Part shown: one piece after another, positions 27,041 through 39,208 of the stretch
Layout of the letters: the number at the start of each line of letters is the position of its first letter
How positions within the stretch are numbered: position 1 is the first letter of the stretch
Assembly (NCBI RefSeq): GCF_022695515.1
Contig: NZ_JALDPT010000022.1
Location: forward strand, 24,215 to 88,214
Origin: Phenylobacterium aquaticum
GTDB taxonomy: Bacteria > Pseudomonadota > Alphaproteobacteria > Caulobacterales > Caulobacteraceae
Reading direction: 5' to 3'
DNA length: 64,000 nt
Notes under the pieces: generated by a model
Database searches by the model: none
What the model was told of the DNA's origin: nothing
Seen by the model: only the letters and a program-made list of their open reading frames with translations
Translations under genes and position numbers: made by a program

Positions 27041-28830
27041 GCGCTGGCGGCGCGCGCGGCCGGCGCCTGGGCGAGGCTCTGTTCGATCACCTCGATCAGC
27101 CGCTGAACCTCGATCGGCTTGGCGATGACATTGTCCATGCCGGCCGCGTAATAGCCCTCGGTCTCGTGGGCCAGCACGCTGGCCGTGACCGCGACGATCG
27201 GCGTGCGCGCCCGCCCCGTCTCGGCCTCGCCCGCGCGGATCAGGCGGCTGGCGTCCAGCCCGTCCATCTCCGGCATATGGATGTCCATCAGGATCACGTC
27301 CCAGGTCCCGATCCCCCAGGCCTCCACCGCCTCATGGCCGTTGCGCACCGCCTCGGAGGCGACGCCCAGGTTTTCCAGCAGGGTGGTGAGCACGGTGCGG
27401 TTGGTCGGATTGTCGTCGACAACCAGCACCCGCAGGGCGGACTCGGCCTCCAGCGCGGCGCCCGGGTCGGACGCCTGGCCCAGGGGCGGCTCCACGGCCT
27501 CCAGCGGGATTTCGAAGCTGAACCGCGTGCCGACGCCCGGGGCGCTGTCGAAGGCGATCGTCCCGCCCATCAGCGACACCACCTCGCGGCAGATCGCCAG
27601 GCCCAGGCCCGAGCCCCCCACACGGCGGGTGCTGGAGCTGTCGGCCTGGACGAACTTCTCGAAGATCTGGGCCTGGCGCTCCAGCGGGATCCCGACACCG
27701 GTGTCGGTGACATCGACGCAGATGCGCCGCGCATCGCCGGTCACCAGCACCTCGACGCCGCCGTGATCGGTGAACTTCAGGGCGTTGGCGATCAGGTTGC
27801 TCAGCACCTGGCGCAGCCGCACCTCATCGCCCAGGCGCCATCCGGCCGCGCCGGGCGCCACCTCGAAGGCGAAGCTCAGGCCGCGCTCCTCCGCCAGGCT
27901 GCCATAGAGACGGCGCATGGCCTCGGCGAAGCGGTCGAAGGAGAAGGGCGCCGGCAGCAGCTCCATCTTGCCCGCCTCGATCTTCGAGATGTCGAGCACG
28001 TCATTGACGACGTCTAGCAGGGTGCGGGCGGAAGTCTGCACGAGGGACAGCCGGCCGCGCTGCACGTCCGGCAACGGGTCCTGGGCCATCGCCTGGGCCA
28101 TGCCCAACACCCCGTTCAGCGGCGTGCGGATCTCATGGCTGATAGTGGCCAGGAATTCGGTCTTGGCGCGGTTGGCGGCCTGGGCCGTGACCACCAGGTC
28201 CTGGGCCTCGGTCCGCAGGCGCTCATTCTCGACCAGCTTGTCCTGCAGCTGGCGGTTCAGGGCGTCGGAGGCCAGGCGCGCGCGCAGTTCGCGCATCACC
28301 GCCCCGCGCATCAGGGTCGACATGCCGATCGCGGCGAAAACCCCGGCGACGCCGACAAAGGCGTACTGGCCGATCAGATCGCCCGGCGCGTCGCGGGCCA
28401 GCATCAGGAAGCCGGTCACCGCCGCCGCCACGCTGCCATAAGCGACGCGGCGGCTGGGCGCCGAGGTGCCGAACACCAGGGCCATCAGGACGAAATAGAC
28501 CAGCTTCAGCGGTTCGAAGTGCACCGTGAGGTAGGCGACGACATTGATCAGGAAGAGCGTATTGATCGTCGCGGCTGCGACCTCAAGTCGCAGCAGGCTC
28601 AGCGCGGCCCGACCCAGATGTCGCCAGAAATAGAAGGCTGCGCCCGCGGCCAGGATCGCCAGCGCGTCCAGATAGATCAGGGTCGCGCCGACTCCATAGA
28701 CCGGATGGGCGGCCGCGATGATGCAGTAATAGCAGGCGGCGGCGATTAAATATCCACGAACTACAGGGACATAGGCGGCCGCCACCTCCCCTTCCGGAAG
28801 AGTGTCCAGTTCGCCCGTCGCCTTTGCCAT
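27037..28830 (-). CDS. Hybrid sensor histidine kinase, membrane-bound (six-helix sensor)
   Basis: This protein of 597 residues has about six N-terminal membrane segments (residues 22-185) and a coiled-coil linker (LNRQLQDKLVENERLRTEAQ). A HisKA domain with ISHEIRTPLNGVLGMAQ, an HATPase domain with GLGLAICREVVSLMGG and a canonical receiver (VVDDN, MDIHMPEMDG, VTAS, AKPIEV) follow. The start ATG 28830 was preferred to a TTG 21 codons upstream. No Hpt domain is present. It is very similar in its catalytic part to the kinase at 33850, suggesting duplication. It is convergent with tonB. Confidence 0.9.
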   Translation of the reverse strand: MAKATGELDTLPEGEVAAAYVPVVRGYLIAAACYYCIIAAAHPVYGVGATLIYLDALAILAAGAAFYFWRHLGRAALSLLRLEVAAATINTLFLINVVAYLTVHFEPLKLVYFVLMALVFGTSAPSRRVAYGSVAAAVTGFLMLARDAPGDLIGQYAFVGVAGVFAAIGMSTLMRGAVMRELRARLASDALNRQLQDKLVENERLRTEAQDLVVTAQAANRAKTEFLATISHEIRTPLNGVLGMAQAMAQDPLPDVQRGRLSLVQTSARTLLDVVNDVLDISKIEAGKMELLPAPFSFDRFAEAMRRLYGSLAEERGLSFAFEVAPGAAGWRLGDEVRLRQVLSNLIANALKFTDHGGVEVLVTGDARRICVDVTDTGVGIPLERQAQIFEKFVQADSSSTRRVGGSGLGLAICREVVSLMGGTIAFDSAPGVGTRFSFEIPLEAVEPPLGQASDPGAALEAESALRVLVVDDNPTNRTVLTTLLENLGVASEAVRNGHEAVEAWGIGTWDVILMDIHMPEMDGLDASRLIRAGEAETGRARTPIVAVTASVLAHETEGYYAAGMDNVIAKPIEVQRLIEVIEQSLAQAPAARAASA

Positions 28831-28922
28831 GCCCGCGCCCCCGAGTAGACTCGAATACTGCGGAATTAGGCCTGTCTTCGGGTTAACCCCCAAAACGACC
28901 GACGCCCAATTTGGGGCCGGGG

Positions 28923-30092
28923 TCAGTAACTCTTGGCCAGCCCCAGCACACGTTCTGCGATGAAGTTGAACACCATCTCACGACTGATCGGCGCGATGCG
29001 GGCGATCATCGATTCTCTGAAATAGCGCTCCACGTCATACTCCTTGGCGTAGCCCATGCCGCCGTGGGTCAGGATCGCGGTCTCGCAGGCGTTGAACCCC
29101 GCCTCCCCGCCCAGGTACTTGGCCGCATTGGCCTCGGCCCCGCATTCGCGGCCGGCGTCGTAGAGGGCGGCGGCCTTGAAGGCCATCAGATTGGCGGCCT
29201 CGAGCTCGGCCCAGGCCTTGGCCAGCGGATGGGCGATGCCCTGGTTCTGGCCGATCGGCCGGCCGAACACGACCCGCTCCTTGGCGTAGGCCGTGGCCCG
29301 GGCGAGCGCGGCGCGGCCCAACCCCACCGCCTCGGCGCCGAACAGCACCCGCTCGGGGTTCAGTCCCTGCAGCAGGTAGTAGAAGCCGCGCCCCTCCTCC
29401 CCGATCAGATCGTCCTGCGGGATCTCCAGATTGTCGATGAACACGGCGTTCGACTCGACGGCCTTGCGGCCCATCTTCGGGATCGGATTGGCCTCGATCC
29501 GGCTGCGGTCGAAGTCGGTGTAGAACAGCGACAGCCCCTCGGTGGACTTCTTGACCTGGTCGCGCGGCGTGGTGCGCGCGATGATCAGGAACTTGTTGGC
29601 CCGCTGGGCCGAGGTCGTCCACAGCTTGCGGCCGTTCAGCACATAGCCGCCGGGAATGCGGTCGGCGCGGGTGGTCAGGCTGGTGGTGTCGAGGCCCGAG
29701 TCCGGCTCGGTGATGCCGATGCACATCTTGTCCTCGCCGGCGATCAGCCGGGGGATGTGCCGCCGCTTCTGGGCGTCGGTCCCGAACTTGGCGATCGGCA
29801 TGGGGCCGAAGATGTTCAGATGCAGGGCGCTGGCCCCGGAGAACCCGGCCCCCGACTGGGCGACCGCCTGCATGACGATCGAGGCCTCGGTCAGGCCCAG
29901 GCCCGAACCGCCCAGCTCGGTGGGCATGGCCGCGCCCAGCCAGCCGCCGGCCGCCATGGCCGCGACAAAGGCTTCCGGGAAGTCGCCCGTATCGTCGGTC
30001 TTGCGCCAGTATTCGGCGTCGAACCCGGCGCACAGGCGCGCGACGCTCTCGCGGATCGCCTCCTGCTCATCGCTGAACCAGAAACCGCTCAT
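28923..30092 (-). CDS. Acyl-CoA dehydrogenase
   Basis: This flavoprotein of 389 residues introduces a trans double bond in an acyl-CoA. The FAD-contacting CIGITEPDSGLDTTSL, the GRKLWTTSAQRANKF segment and the C-terminal HGGMGYAKEYDVERYFRE are present; the last motif contains the usual catalytic Glu region. The short sequence FWFSDEQEAIRESVARL starts the helical domain. Substrate chain length cannot be read. It follows the ThiO-like oxidase on the same strand (32 bases). Confidence 0.92.
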   Translation of the reverse strand: MSGFWFSDEQEAIRESVARLCAGFDAEYWRKTDDTGDFPEAFVAAMAAGGWLGAAMPTELGGSGLGLTEASIVMQAVAQSGAGFSGASALHLNIFGPMPIAKFGTDAQKRRHIPRLIAGEDKMCIGITEPDSGLDTTSLTTRADRIPGGYVLNGRKLWTTSAQRANKFLIIARTTPRDQVKKSTEGLSLFYTDFDRSRIEANPIPKMGRKAVESNAVFIDNLEIPQDDLIGEEGRGFYYLLQGLNPERVLFGAEAVGLGRAALARATAYAKERVVFGRPIGQNQGIAHPLAKAWAELEAANLMAFKAAALYDAGRECGAEANAAKYLGGEAGFNACETAILTHGGMGYAKEYDVERYFRESMIARIAPISREMVFNFIAERVLGLAKSY

Positions 30093-30124
30093 GGCGCCCC
30101 TCCCCGAGGTCTAGTCTTGGAAAT

Positions 30125-31153
30125 TCAGGCCGAGAACCGCGCGGGATCGAGGCGGCCGGCATAGGGGCCCGCCTCCCCTTCCGTCACGCAAGCCGCGATG
30201 ATCCTGGCGGCCAGGGGGGCGAGCAGCCAGCCGTTGCGCCGCGCCCCCACCGCCAACAGCACCCCATGGTGTCGTCCGCGCCCGACCATCGGCAGGCCGT
30301 CCGGCGTCGCCGCCCGCACCCCGGCCTGGGCGATGTCGCCGACAGCGCCGGCCACCGCCGGGAACAGGCCTGCGCCCACCGCTTTCAGCGCGGCGATGCG
30401 CTCCGGGTCGATCTCCAGGTCGTCGCGCCCGGCCTCCATGGTCGCGCCCAGGGTGAGCCCGCCGGCGAAGGGCGCGGCATAGGCGCCCTCCCCGCGGATC
30501 ACCAGTCCGTCATAGGCGCCGGTCATCACCCGCACCAGCTGGCCCTTGATGGGATGAAGCCGCGACAGCTCCGGCGCCACGACGCCCAGGTCGCGGGCCG
30601 CGCCGGTGGCGATGACCAGCCGGTCCGCGCCCTCGAAGCCGGTGGCCGCACGCGCCTGGAACGTCACCCCCAGGGCCTCGGCCGCGGCCCGCAGGGCGGC
30701 CAGGGCCTGGGCCGGGTCGATCCGCCAGTCCTCGCGGGTGAGCACGCCGGAGGTCCAGCCCGGCGCGAGCCCGGGCGCGAGGTCCGCCAGGGCGCCGCGC
30801 GGAATGCCCGTGGGGTGCAGCCCCAGTCGCCGCAGGGCCTGGTCGCTGCGCTCCAGATGCGCAGGTGAGCCGACGGCCAGGGCGCCGCTGCGGTCCAGCC
30901 GGATCCCCAGCCGCGCCTCCAGGCCGGGCCACAGGTCGCGGCCGGCCAGCAACAGGTCGAAATGATCGCGCGCCTCAGGATCGAGGGCGGCCTCGAACGC
31001 CGGCGCCAGCATGCCCGCCGCCATGCCCGAGGCGCTGGCCAAGGAGGCGGACGGATCGAACACCGTGACCTCGCAGCCGGCCTCGGCCAGGGCGAGCGCG
31101 GCGGTCAGGCCCATGGCCCCCGCGCCGGCGACAGTGATCCGGATGCGGCTCAT
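30125..31153 (-). CDS. FAD-dependent amino-acid oxidase, ThiO-like
   Basis: This protein of 342 residues belongs to the DAO family (glycine/D-amino-acid oxidases). The Rossmann motif VAGAGAMGL begins at residue 8. The sequence ASGMAAGMLAP resembles the FAD-contacting region of ThiO, and the C-terminal RRNGWLLAPLAARII fits the flavin-binding end. The likely role is oxidation of glycine or a related amine to the imine for thiamine thiazole synthesis, but no other thi genes are adjacent, so the symbol is withheld. The ATG at 31153 is supported by the motif position. Confidence 0.78.
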   Translation of the reverse strand: MSRIRITVAGAGAMGLTAALALAEAGCEVTVFDPSASLASASGMAAGMLAPAFEAALDPEARDHFDLLLAGRDLWPGLEARLGIRLDRSGALAVGSPAHLERSDQALRRLGLHPTGIPRGALADLAPGLAPGWTSGVLTREDWRIDPAQALAALRAAAEALGVTFQARAATGFEGADRLVIATGAARDLGVVAPELSRLHPIKGQLVRVMTGAYDGLVIRGEGAYAAPFAGGLTLGATMEAGRDDLEIDPERIAALKAVGAGLFPAVAGAVGDIAQAGVRAATPDGLPMVGRGRHHGVLLAVGARRNGWLLAPLAARIIAACVTEGEAGPYAGRLDPARFSA

Positions 31154-31254
31154 GGCGCCTAACGAGCGGGCTTCGGCGACGAAATCAAGCGGAGATGGAT
31201 CAATGCGGGCCCGCAGGCCCGGGGGTTCAGGCGCCTGGGCTCGGCGGTCCGGCC

Positions 31255-31848
31255 TCAGCGACGCCGGAACAGGGCCTCCAGGCCGGAGATCACTTCCTCC
31301 ATCAGCCGCCCGTCCCGGTCGCCGGGATCGGCGAGCGTCATGGCCGCCGCCCCGTGGCCGCAGGCCCAGACCGCGAGCGCGATCTGGTGCACGGTCTTGG
31401 CGTCGCGGTCCGCCTGGCTGGCCGCCTGGGCGATGGCGGCTTCCAGCACCTTGAAGGCCCGGTCCCGGGCGGCGTCGACCTCCGGCTCGGCCAGGATGGG
31501 GGGATCGAACATCAGGGCGTAGAGCGCCGGCTGGGCGCGGGCGAAGCCGAAATAGGCGAGCGCGCAGGTGCGGATCGGCAGGGCTTCCGTCCCGGCCGCC
31601 GCCTTCAGCGCCGCCTCGAGCTCCCCGAAGCCTTCCGCCGCCAATCCGGCCAGCAGGGCCTGCTTGGAGGCGTAGTGATGATAGACCGAGCCCGGCGCAA
31701 TGCCGGCCCGGGCGGCCAGGGCGCGCAGGTTCAGCTGGCCGATGCCGCCGCTTTCCAAGAGAGCGCGGGCCTCCTCCAGCAACTGGGCGCGCAGATTGCC
31801 CACGTGATAGCTGCGTCGGCGGGCGACCCCGCCCTCAAGCCAGGACAT
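31255..31848 (-). CDS. TetR/AcrR family regulator
   Basis: This protein of 197 residues has an N-terminal helix-turn-helix (LNLRALAARAGIAPGSVYHH, about residues 35-54) followed by the Tyr-His-His-Tyr segment typical of TetR proteins, and a helical ligand-binding domain. Its ATG at 31848 shares one base with the stop of the upstream DUF5360 gene (TGATG), so the two are translated together. The regulator probably controls its own operon. The ligand is unknown. Confidence 0.88.
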   Translation of the reverse strand: MSWLEGGVARRRSYHVGNLRAQLLEEARALLESGGIGQLNLRALAARAGIAPGSVYHHYASKQALLAGLAAEGFGELEAALKAAAGTEALPIRTCALAYFGFARAQPALYALMFDPPILAEPEVDAARDRAFKVLEAAIAQAASQADRDAKTVHQIALAVWACGHGAAAMTLADPGDRDGRLMEEVISGLEALFRRR

Positions 31849-32270
31849 CAGGCCGCCTCCGGCTGGGCGGCCAGGTCGCAGATCAGCCGCGGCAGGAACG
31901 CCAGGGGCCAGATCACGAGGGCCAGGTTGGGCAGGAACCAGGACGGATCGAACTCGCCCAGCAGCGCCCAATAGCCCACCGCCATCAGGCCGGCGACCTG
32001 GGTGAGCACCAGGGAGATCAGGGCCAGCGGCCGCCACAGGGGCTCGCCCCGCCGCGCGGCGCGGACCGCGGCCAGACCCACCAGGGAAAAGCCGAGATCG
32101 AGGGGGAAGAACGACCAGTTCCAGGCGGTCACCCGCGCCTCGCCATAGCCGGAATACATCAGGGCCGCGGGCAGATGGATCAGGCCGACCTGCGCCGCGA
32201 ACGCCACCGCCCAATAGGCGATGAACGACAAGTCTGTGATCGCAAGTGCGACGGAGAGCCTGCGGCTCAT
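31848..32270 (-). CDS. DUF5360 family membrane protein (YvaD-like)
   Basis: This protein of 140 residues has four hydrophobic segments (about 8-28, 52-70, 80-103 and 108-125) and is predicted in the inner membrane. NWSFFPLDLGFSLVGL and the AYWAVAFAAQVGLIHLP segment match the DUF5360 family, of unknown function. In Bacillus the related yvaD gene also lies near a tetR-type gene, so the pairing with the regulator at 31255 is likely functional. The ATG at 32270 follows a GGGGAT sequence. Confidence 0.7.
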   Translation of the reverse strand: MSRRLSVALAITDLSFIAYWAVAFAAQVGLIHLPAALMYSGYGEARVTAWNWSFFPLDLGFSLVGLAAVRAARRGEPLWRPLALISLVLTQVAGLMAVGYWALLGEFDPSWFLPNLALVIWPLAFLPRLICDLAAQPEAA

Positions 32271-33849
32271 GGCGATCCCCTAACGGAAGGAGGGCATGTT
32301 CTCCACCTTCGCGCGACTTGTCGAGACGAAACCTGGCGCGCGTCGCCGGCAATCTTACCGTTGATAACCTATCCGACCCCCGATAGCCTTTCCGCAAAGT
32401 CAGGTCGGGGAGGACGCCTATGACCGCCGATATCAAGGTCGCCATTCTGGGCGCGGGCTTCGCCGGCCTGTGCATGGGCCTCAAGCTGCAGGCGCGCGGG
32501 GAGACCGACTTCCTGATCCTGGAGAAGGCCGACCGGGTGGGCGGCACCTGGCGGGAGAACACCTATCCCGGCTGCGGCTGCGATATCCCCAGCCACCTCT
32601 ATTCCTTCTCCTTCGCCCTGAACCCCGACTGGCCCCGGGTCTATTCGGCCCAACCGGACATCCTGGCCTATATCGAGGGCGTGGTGGCCCAGAACGGCCT
32701 GGATGCTCAGATCCGCCTGAACACCGAGGTGACCTCGGCCGTCTGGGACGCGGCGACCAACCTCTGGCGCATCACCGCGGCCGACGGCTTTGCGATCACG
32801 GCCGAGACCCTGGTCACCGCCTGGGGCCAATTGAACCGCCCGAAGATCCCCCAGATCCCCGGCCATGACGCCTTCGCGGGCGCGGCCTTCCACTCCGCGC
32901 GCTGGGATCACGGCGTCGAGCTCGCCGGCAAGCGGGTGGCGGTGATCGGCAACGGCGCCAGCGCCATCCAATTCGTGCCGGAGATCGCCAAGGTCGCGGG
33001 CCAGCTCACCCTCTTCCAGCGCTCGCCCAACTGGATCGTCCCGCGGCTCGACCGGCCCTACACGGCCGAGGAGATGGCGGCCTTCCGCGCCAATCCGGCC
33101 CTGATGCAGGCGGTGCGCGACGAGATCTTCCGCATGGCCGAGGACCGGCTCGCCGCCCGCCGCGCCGGAACCCTGCCGGTCGAGGAGGTTCCGATCCCTC
33201 TGGCCCACCTGCGGGCCCAGATCACCGACCCCGAGCTTCTCGCCAAGCTGACGCCCGACTACGAGCTGGGCTGCAAGCGGGTGCTGATCTCCAACGACTT
33301 CTACCCCGCCCTCACCCGCCCGAACGTGACCCTGGTGACCGACGGCGTGGCGCGGCTGTCGCCCGAGGGCGTCGTCGACGGGGCGGGCCGCCTTCACGAG
33401 GCTGACGTGGTGATCTACGCCACCGGCTTCGAGACCCGCTCCTTCGCCGGCGACCTGAAGATCCGCGGCCTGGATGGTCTCGATCTCAACACCGCCTGGG
33501 CGGACGGGCCGGAGGCCTATCTGGGGATCACCACCCCGGGCTTCCCCAACCTGTTCATGCTCTACGGCCCCAACACCAATCTGGGCCACAACTCGATCAT
33601 CTATATGCTGGAGGCCCAGGCCGACTACGTGCTCCAGGCGCTGGAGGCGGCGGCGGCGGCCGGTCCGATCGTGGTCCGGCCCGAGGTCAGCCGCGCCTAT
33701 AATGACGAGCTGCAGGCCGCCCTCGCCCACACGCCCTGGGCCGGGTCCTGCACCAGCTGGTACAAGACCGAAGGCGGCAAGATCCTGAACAACTGGCCGC
33801 ACACGGCCCAGGCCTATGCCGAGGCCGTGGCCCGGTTCGACGCCGGCGC

Positions 33850-36294
<2,445 letters not shown>

Positions 36295-36369
36295 GTCACC
36301 CCCAGACCGCGCAAAACAATGGGGGCCACAATGCCTGGCTGAGGTTAAGGGCGGATTGAGACCCCGCCC

Positions 36370-37350
36370 TCAGGCGCGGTCCTGGGTCCGCGCCGTCACC
36401 GCCGGCCAGGACCAGCCCTGGAATTCCCGGGGGTGAATGAATTCGCTGCGGAACCAGGGCCGATCGCGGGCGTCGAAGATCGAGGCGAGCCAGTCCGCCA
36501 CCCGCACGACGCGGGGGTTCTTGGCGGAGTCGCGATGCTGGCACAGCCAGAGCGGAGCGGCGGCCAAAGGCGGAATGTCCAGCATCACCAGATCCGGGGC
36601 GAGGCTGACGATAGCGGTCGGAATGGCCCCGATCCCGGCGCCGCGCTGGATGGCGTGCAGCATGGCGGTGGAGGAGTTGAGCACCAGGGCCGGCGCCGCC
36701 AGCTCCATGAAGGCGGCGGTGCGCGCGCCCCACCGATCCCGGATCTGGGCGTCGTGATAAATGAACCTGTGCCCGGCGGCCGCCTCCAAACGCGTGGGGG
36801 CGCCATACGTATCCAGATAGTCCCGTGAGGCGAACAGGGCGTAGTGCAAGGTCGCGAGCGGCGTCGCCAGGATGTCTGAGGAATCCCCGTCGGTCAGCTG
36901 GATCGACAGGTCGGCGTGCGCCTCCACCGGATTGTCCGTCAGGCCCCCGCAGTCCAGGGACAGGCGGATGCCGGGATTTTCCCGCAGGAATTCTGCGACT
37001 TCGAGGCCTAGGACATAGCCTGCCAGTCCCTCGGGAACCGCGATCCGCACCTCGCCCACGTCGGGATGGTCGTTGTTCAGGACCAGGCGCTCGATATCCA
37101 CCGAGGCCCGTTGCATGGTGAGCGCCCGGTCATAGACCAGCTCGCCCACGCGGGTGAGGGTCACGCCGCGGATGCCCCGGTCGAACAGGCGGACGCCCAG
37201 CCGGGTCTCCAGGTCGTCGATCCGCCGCGTGACGGTCGGCTGGCTGGTCCGCAGACGACGCGCGGCCGCGCCGAAGCTCCCGGCCTGGGCGGCGGCGACA
37301 AACGCCTTGATGTCATCCCAGTCGGCGCGGGTGCGCTCGAACTCGTCCAT
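36370..37350 (-). CDS. LysR family transcriptional regulator
   Basis: This protein of 326 residues has an N-terminal winged helix-turn-helix (FVAAAQAGSFGAAARRLRTS, then QPTVTRRIDDLE). A substrate-binding domain with VRIAVPEGLAGYVLG follows. ATG 37350 was chosen because it starts the HTH at the normal distance; longer frames would add residues not found in the family. It is divergent from the four-gene operon starting at 37504, with about 150 bases between, the classical arrangement for a LysR regulator and its target. Confidence 0.88.
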   Translation of the reverse strand: MDEFERTRADWDDIKAFVAAAQAGSFGAAARRLRTSQPTVTRRIDDLETRLGVRLFDRGIRGVTLTRVGELVYDRALTMQRASVDIERLVLNNDHPDVGEVRIAVPEGLAGYVLGLEVAEFLRENPGIRLSLDCGGLTDNPVEAHADLSIQLTDGDSSDILATPLATLHYALFASRDYLDTYGAPTRLEAAAGHRFIYHDAQIRDRWGARTAAFMELAAPALVLNSSTAMLHAIQRGAGIGAIPTAIVSLAPDLVMLDIPPLAAAPLWLCQHRDSAKNPRVVRVADWLASIFDARDRPWFRSEFIHPREFQGWSWPAVTARTQDRA

Positions 37351-37503
37351 GCCTCGCCCCCCCACAAAGACCGGGCCCCGCGCCATGCTTAGCACATGGT
37401 CCGGGGCCTGAGTAAGCGTGGCGCCCCCATGCAACCTTTGAGACTGCCGGGAGGTCGAACAACGCCCTACCAAGTGGCCTGTTCGCACCCATCGAGGCCG
37501 CCC

Positions 37504-38059
37504 GTGCCTATCCTGACCCATCATGTTGACCGGACCATGGCCGTTCTGAAACGCCTCGGTTTCTCGCTGGCCAACCCCGCGGAGATCGAGGCCGGCCGCG
37601 CCGCCGCGGCGCGACTGGTCGGGCCGGACATCGCCACGGCCGACACCCTGCGGCGCGTCCAGGCCCGCACCGGATGCGCCTGTTTCGTGGCCCGCGCGGA
37701 GAGGGCTTCACCGCGGCGATCTCCGCCATTCCGCTCACCGCCGCGGCCTTGCCGGACCTGGCCCGCGGACGGTTCGATGCGCTGGATCCGCCCGACGCCC
37801 AGGTGGCGCGCCCCTGGACCTTGCGGTCGCCCTCTATATCTGGGGCGCCGCCGGCCTGAGCTGGCGCGGGCGCATGCAGGCGGTGGCCGCCGCCCAGGCC
37901 CTGGCCCACGAGGTCCATCCCACCCTGCCCTGCTACGCCCGCGCGGCGACCTCCGAGGGCGAGCACATCCTCCTGGACAGGCTGGGGGCTCGCCGGGTTC
38001 CGGGCGACGGCGGCCTGGTCATGGCCGCCCCCTATCACCCCAGCCGGCGGGTCGCCTGA
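37504..38059 (+). pseudogene. Frameshifted gene, GNAT-like, first gene of an unknown operon
   Basis: Three consecutive reading frames together give one coherent protein of about 185 residues. The first frame ends at GCACFVAR (about 37695), the second holds GEGFTAAISAIPLTAAALPD to about 37817, and the third holds DLAVALYIWGAAGLSWRGRM to the stop at 38057-38059. Each jump is explained by one missing base. The C-terminal part (LPCYARAATSEGEHIL, then LDRLGARRVPG) is acetyltransferase-like. The start would be GTG 37504. The stop lies 1 base before the next gene. The breaks may be real or assembly errors. Confidence 0.6.
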
Positions 38060-38060
38060 G

Positions 38061-38693
38061 ATGAACGCCACCGTCCGCATGCCCCTGGACGCCCGCGCGC
38101 CGGGCGAGGTCGACGAGGCCGATCTCGAGGTGATCGTGTGCCGCACCCTGCCCGAGATCCTCCAGGCCATCGCCGTGCGCACCCTGGTCTATATGGGCGA
38201 ACAGGACTGCCCCTATGAGGAGGAGTTCGACGGCAACGACTTCGCAGGGACCACCCACCTGCTGCTGCGCCGCAACGGCGAGCCGATCGGGACCCTGCGG
38301 ATCCGCTGGTTCGCCGATTTCGCCAAGGCCGAGCGCGTCGCCGTGCGTCGCGACTATCGCCGCGGACGCGCCACCCTGATGCTGATCCTGGCCGCCAAGC
38401 GGCTGGCCGAAAAGAAGAACTACCGCAAGCTGCTGGGCTACGGCCAGGTCCGCCTGATCCCGTTCTGGGAGCAGTACTTCAACGCCCATGTGCGCGAACA
38501 GCGCGACGGGTTCGTGTTCTCCGACCACGACTATGTGGAGATGATCGTCGAGGCGACGCCGCCGCCCGACGCCATCACCCTGGACACTGATCCGATGATC
38601 GTCCTGCGCCCCGAGGGCGCCTGGGACCAGCCGGGCGTCCTCGACCAGTCCCGGGCACGGCCCGCCACTAATCTAGGAGCGATGTCCCGGTGA
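38061..38693 (+). CDS. GNAT family acetyltransferase (autoinducer-synthase-like fold)
   Basis: This protein of 210 residues is cytoplasmic. The central part GEPIGTLRIRWFADFAKAER and VAVRRDYRRGRATLMLILAA has the GNAT arrangement of a substrate strand followed by the CoA-binding turn with basic residues. The segment VYMGEQDCPYEEEFDGNDFA is reminiscent of acyl-homoserine-lactone-synthase-like proteins. The product and acyl donor are unknown. It starts 1 base after the frameshifted gene and ends in a 4-base overlap (GTGA) with the isochorismatase-like gene. The LysR regulator is divergent. Confidence 0.75.
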   Translation: MNATVRMPLDARAPGEVDEADLEVIVCRTLPEILQAIAVRTLVYMGEQDCPYEEEFDGNDFAGTTHLLLRRNGEPIGTLRIRWFADFAKAERVAVRRDYRRGRATLMLILAAKRLAEKKNYRKLLGYGQVRLIPFWEQYFNAHVREQRDGFVFSDHDYVEMIVEATPPPDAITLDTDPMIVLRPEGAWDQPGVLDQSRARPATNLGAMSR

Positions 38694-39208
38694 CCTATGA
38701 CCCGAGGGCGGCCTTGGTCTGCCTTGATCTTCAACGCTACCGCCACGGGGGCCCGAGCGCCGACCCGGTGCTGGCGGCCTGCCGTCGGGCGCTGGACGAC
38801 GCGCGGCGACGGGGCTGGCCCGTCCTGCATGTCCACGCCCGCCCGCCCGGCGCCGACCTGCGTCCCCTGCCCGGCCTGGAGCCGCGCCCCAGCGAGCCCG
38901 TGTTCCTGCGCCGCGGCCCCTCGGCCTTCTCGAATTCCGCCTTCGCCCAGGCGGCCCACGCCTCCGGCGGCCCCCTGGCCCTGATCGGCTTCGCCATGCT
39001 GGACACCGTGCTGGCCACCGCCTTCGCCGCCGCCGACCGCGACCTCGAGACCCAGGTGATCCTCGACGCCGTCGGCGTCGGGACCGGGGTCGATCCCCAC
39101 GCCCTGTCCGCCACCTTCCTGGCCCTCGCGCCCCACGGCCGGGCCGTCACCCTCAAAGACCTGTTTCAAGAAGAGGCCGAGCGGTTCGCCGCCGCGAACC
39201 TGCCATGA
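38690..39208 (+). CDS. Isochorismatase-fold protein with altered active site
   Basis: This protein of 172 residues has the fold of cysteine hydrolases (isochorismatase family). Asp13 in LVCLDLQ is in place. The usual Lys is Arg (R74/R75, FLRRGPSAF), and the nucleophile position in IGFAMLDTVLATA is Thr106 where Cys is expected. It is therefore probably not a normal amidohydrolase; it could be an isochorismatase-like lyase or a non-catalytic member. Its GTG start at 38690 overlaps the GNAT stop, and its ATGA end overlaps the next small gene. This tight coupling argues for one function. Confidence 0.75.
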   Translation: MTYDPRAALVCLDLQRYRHGGPSADPVLAACRRALDDARRRGWPVLHVHARPPGADLRPLPGLEPRPSEPVFLRRGPSAFSNSAFAQAAHASGGPLALIGFAMLDTVLATAFAAADRDLETQVILDAVGVGTGVDPHALSATFLALAPHGRAVTLKDLFQEEAERFAAANLP

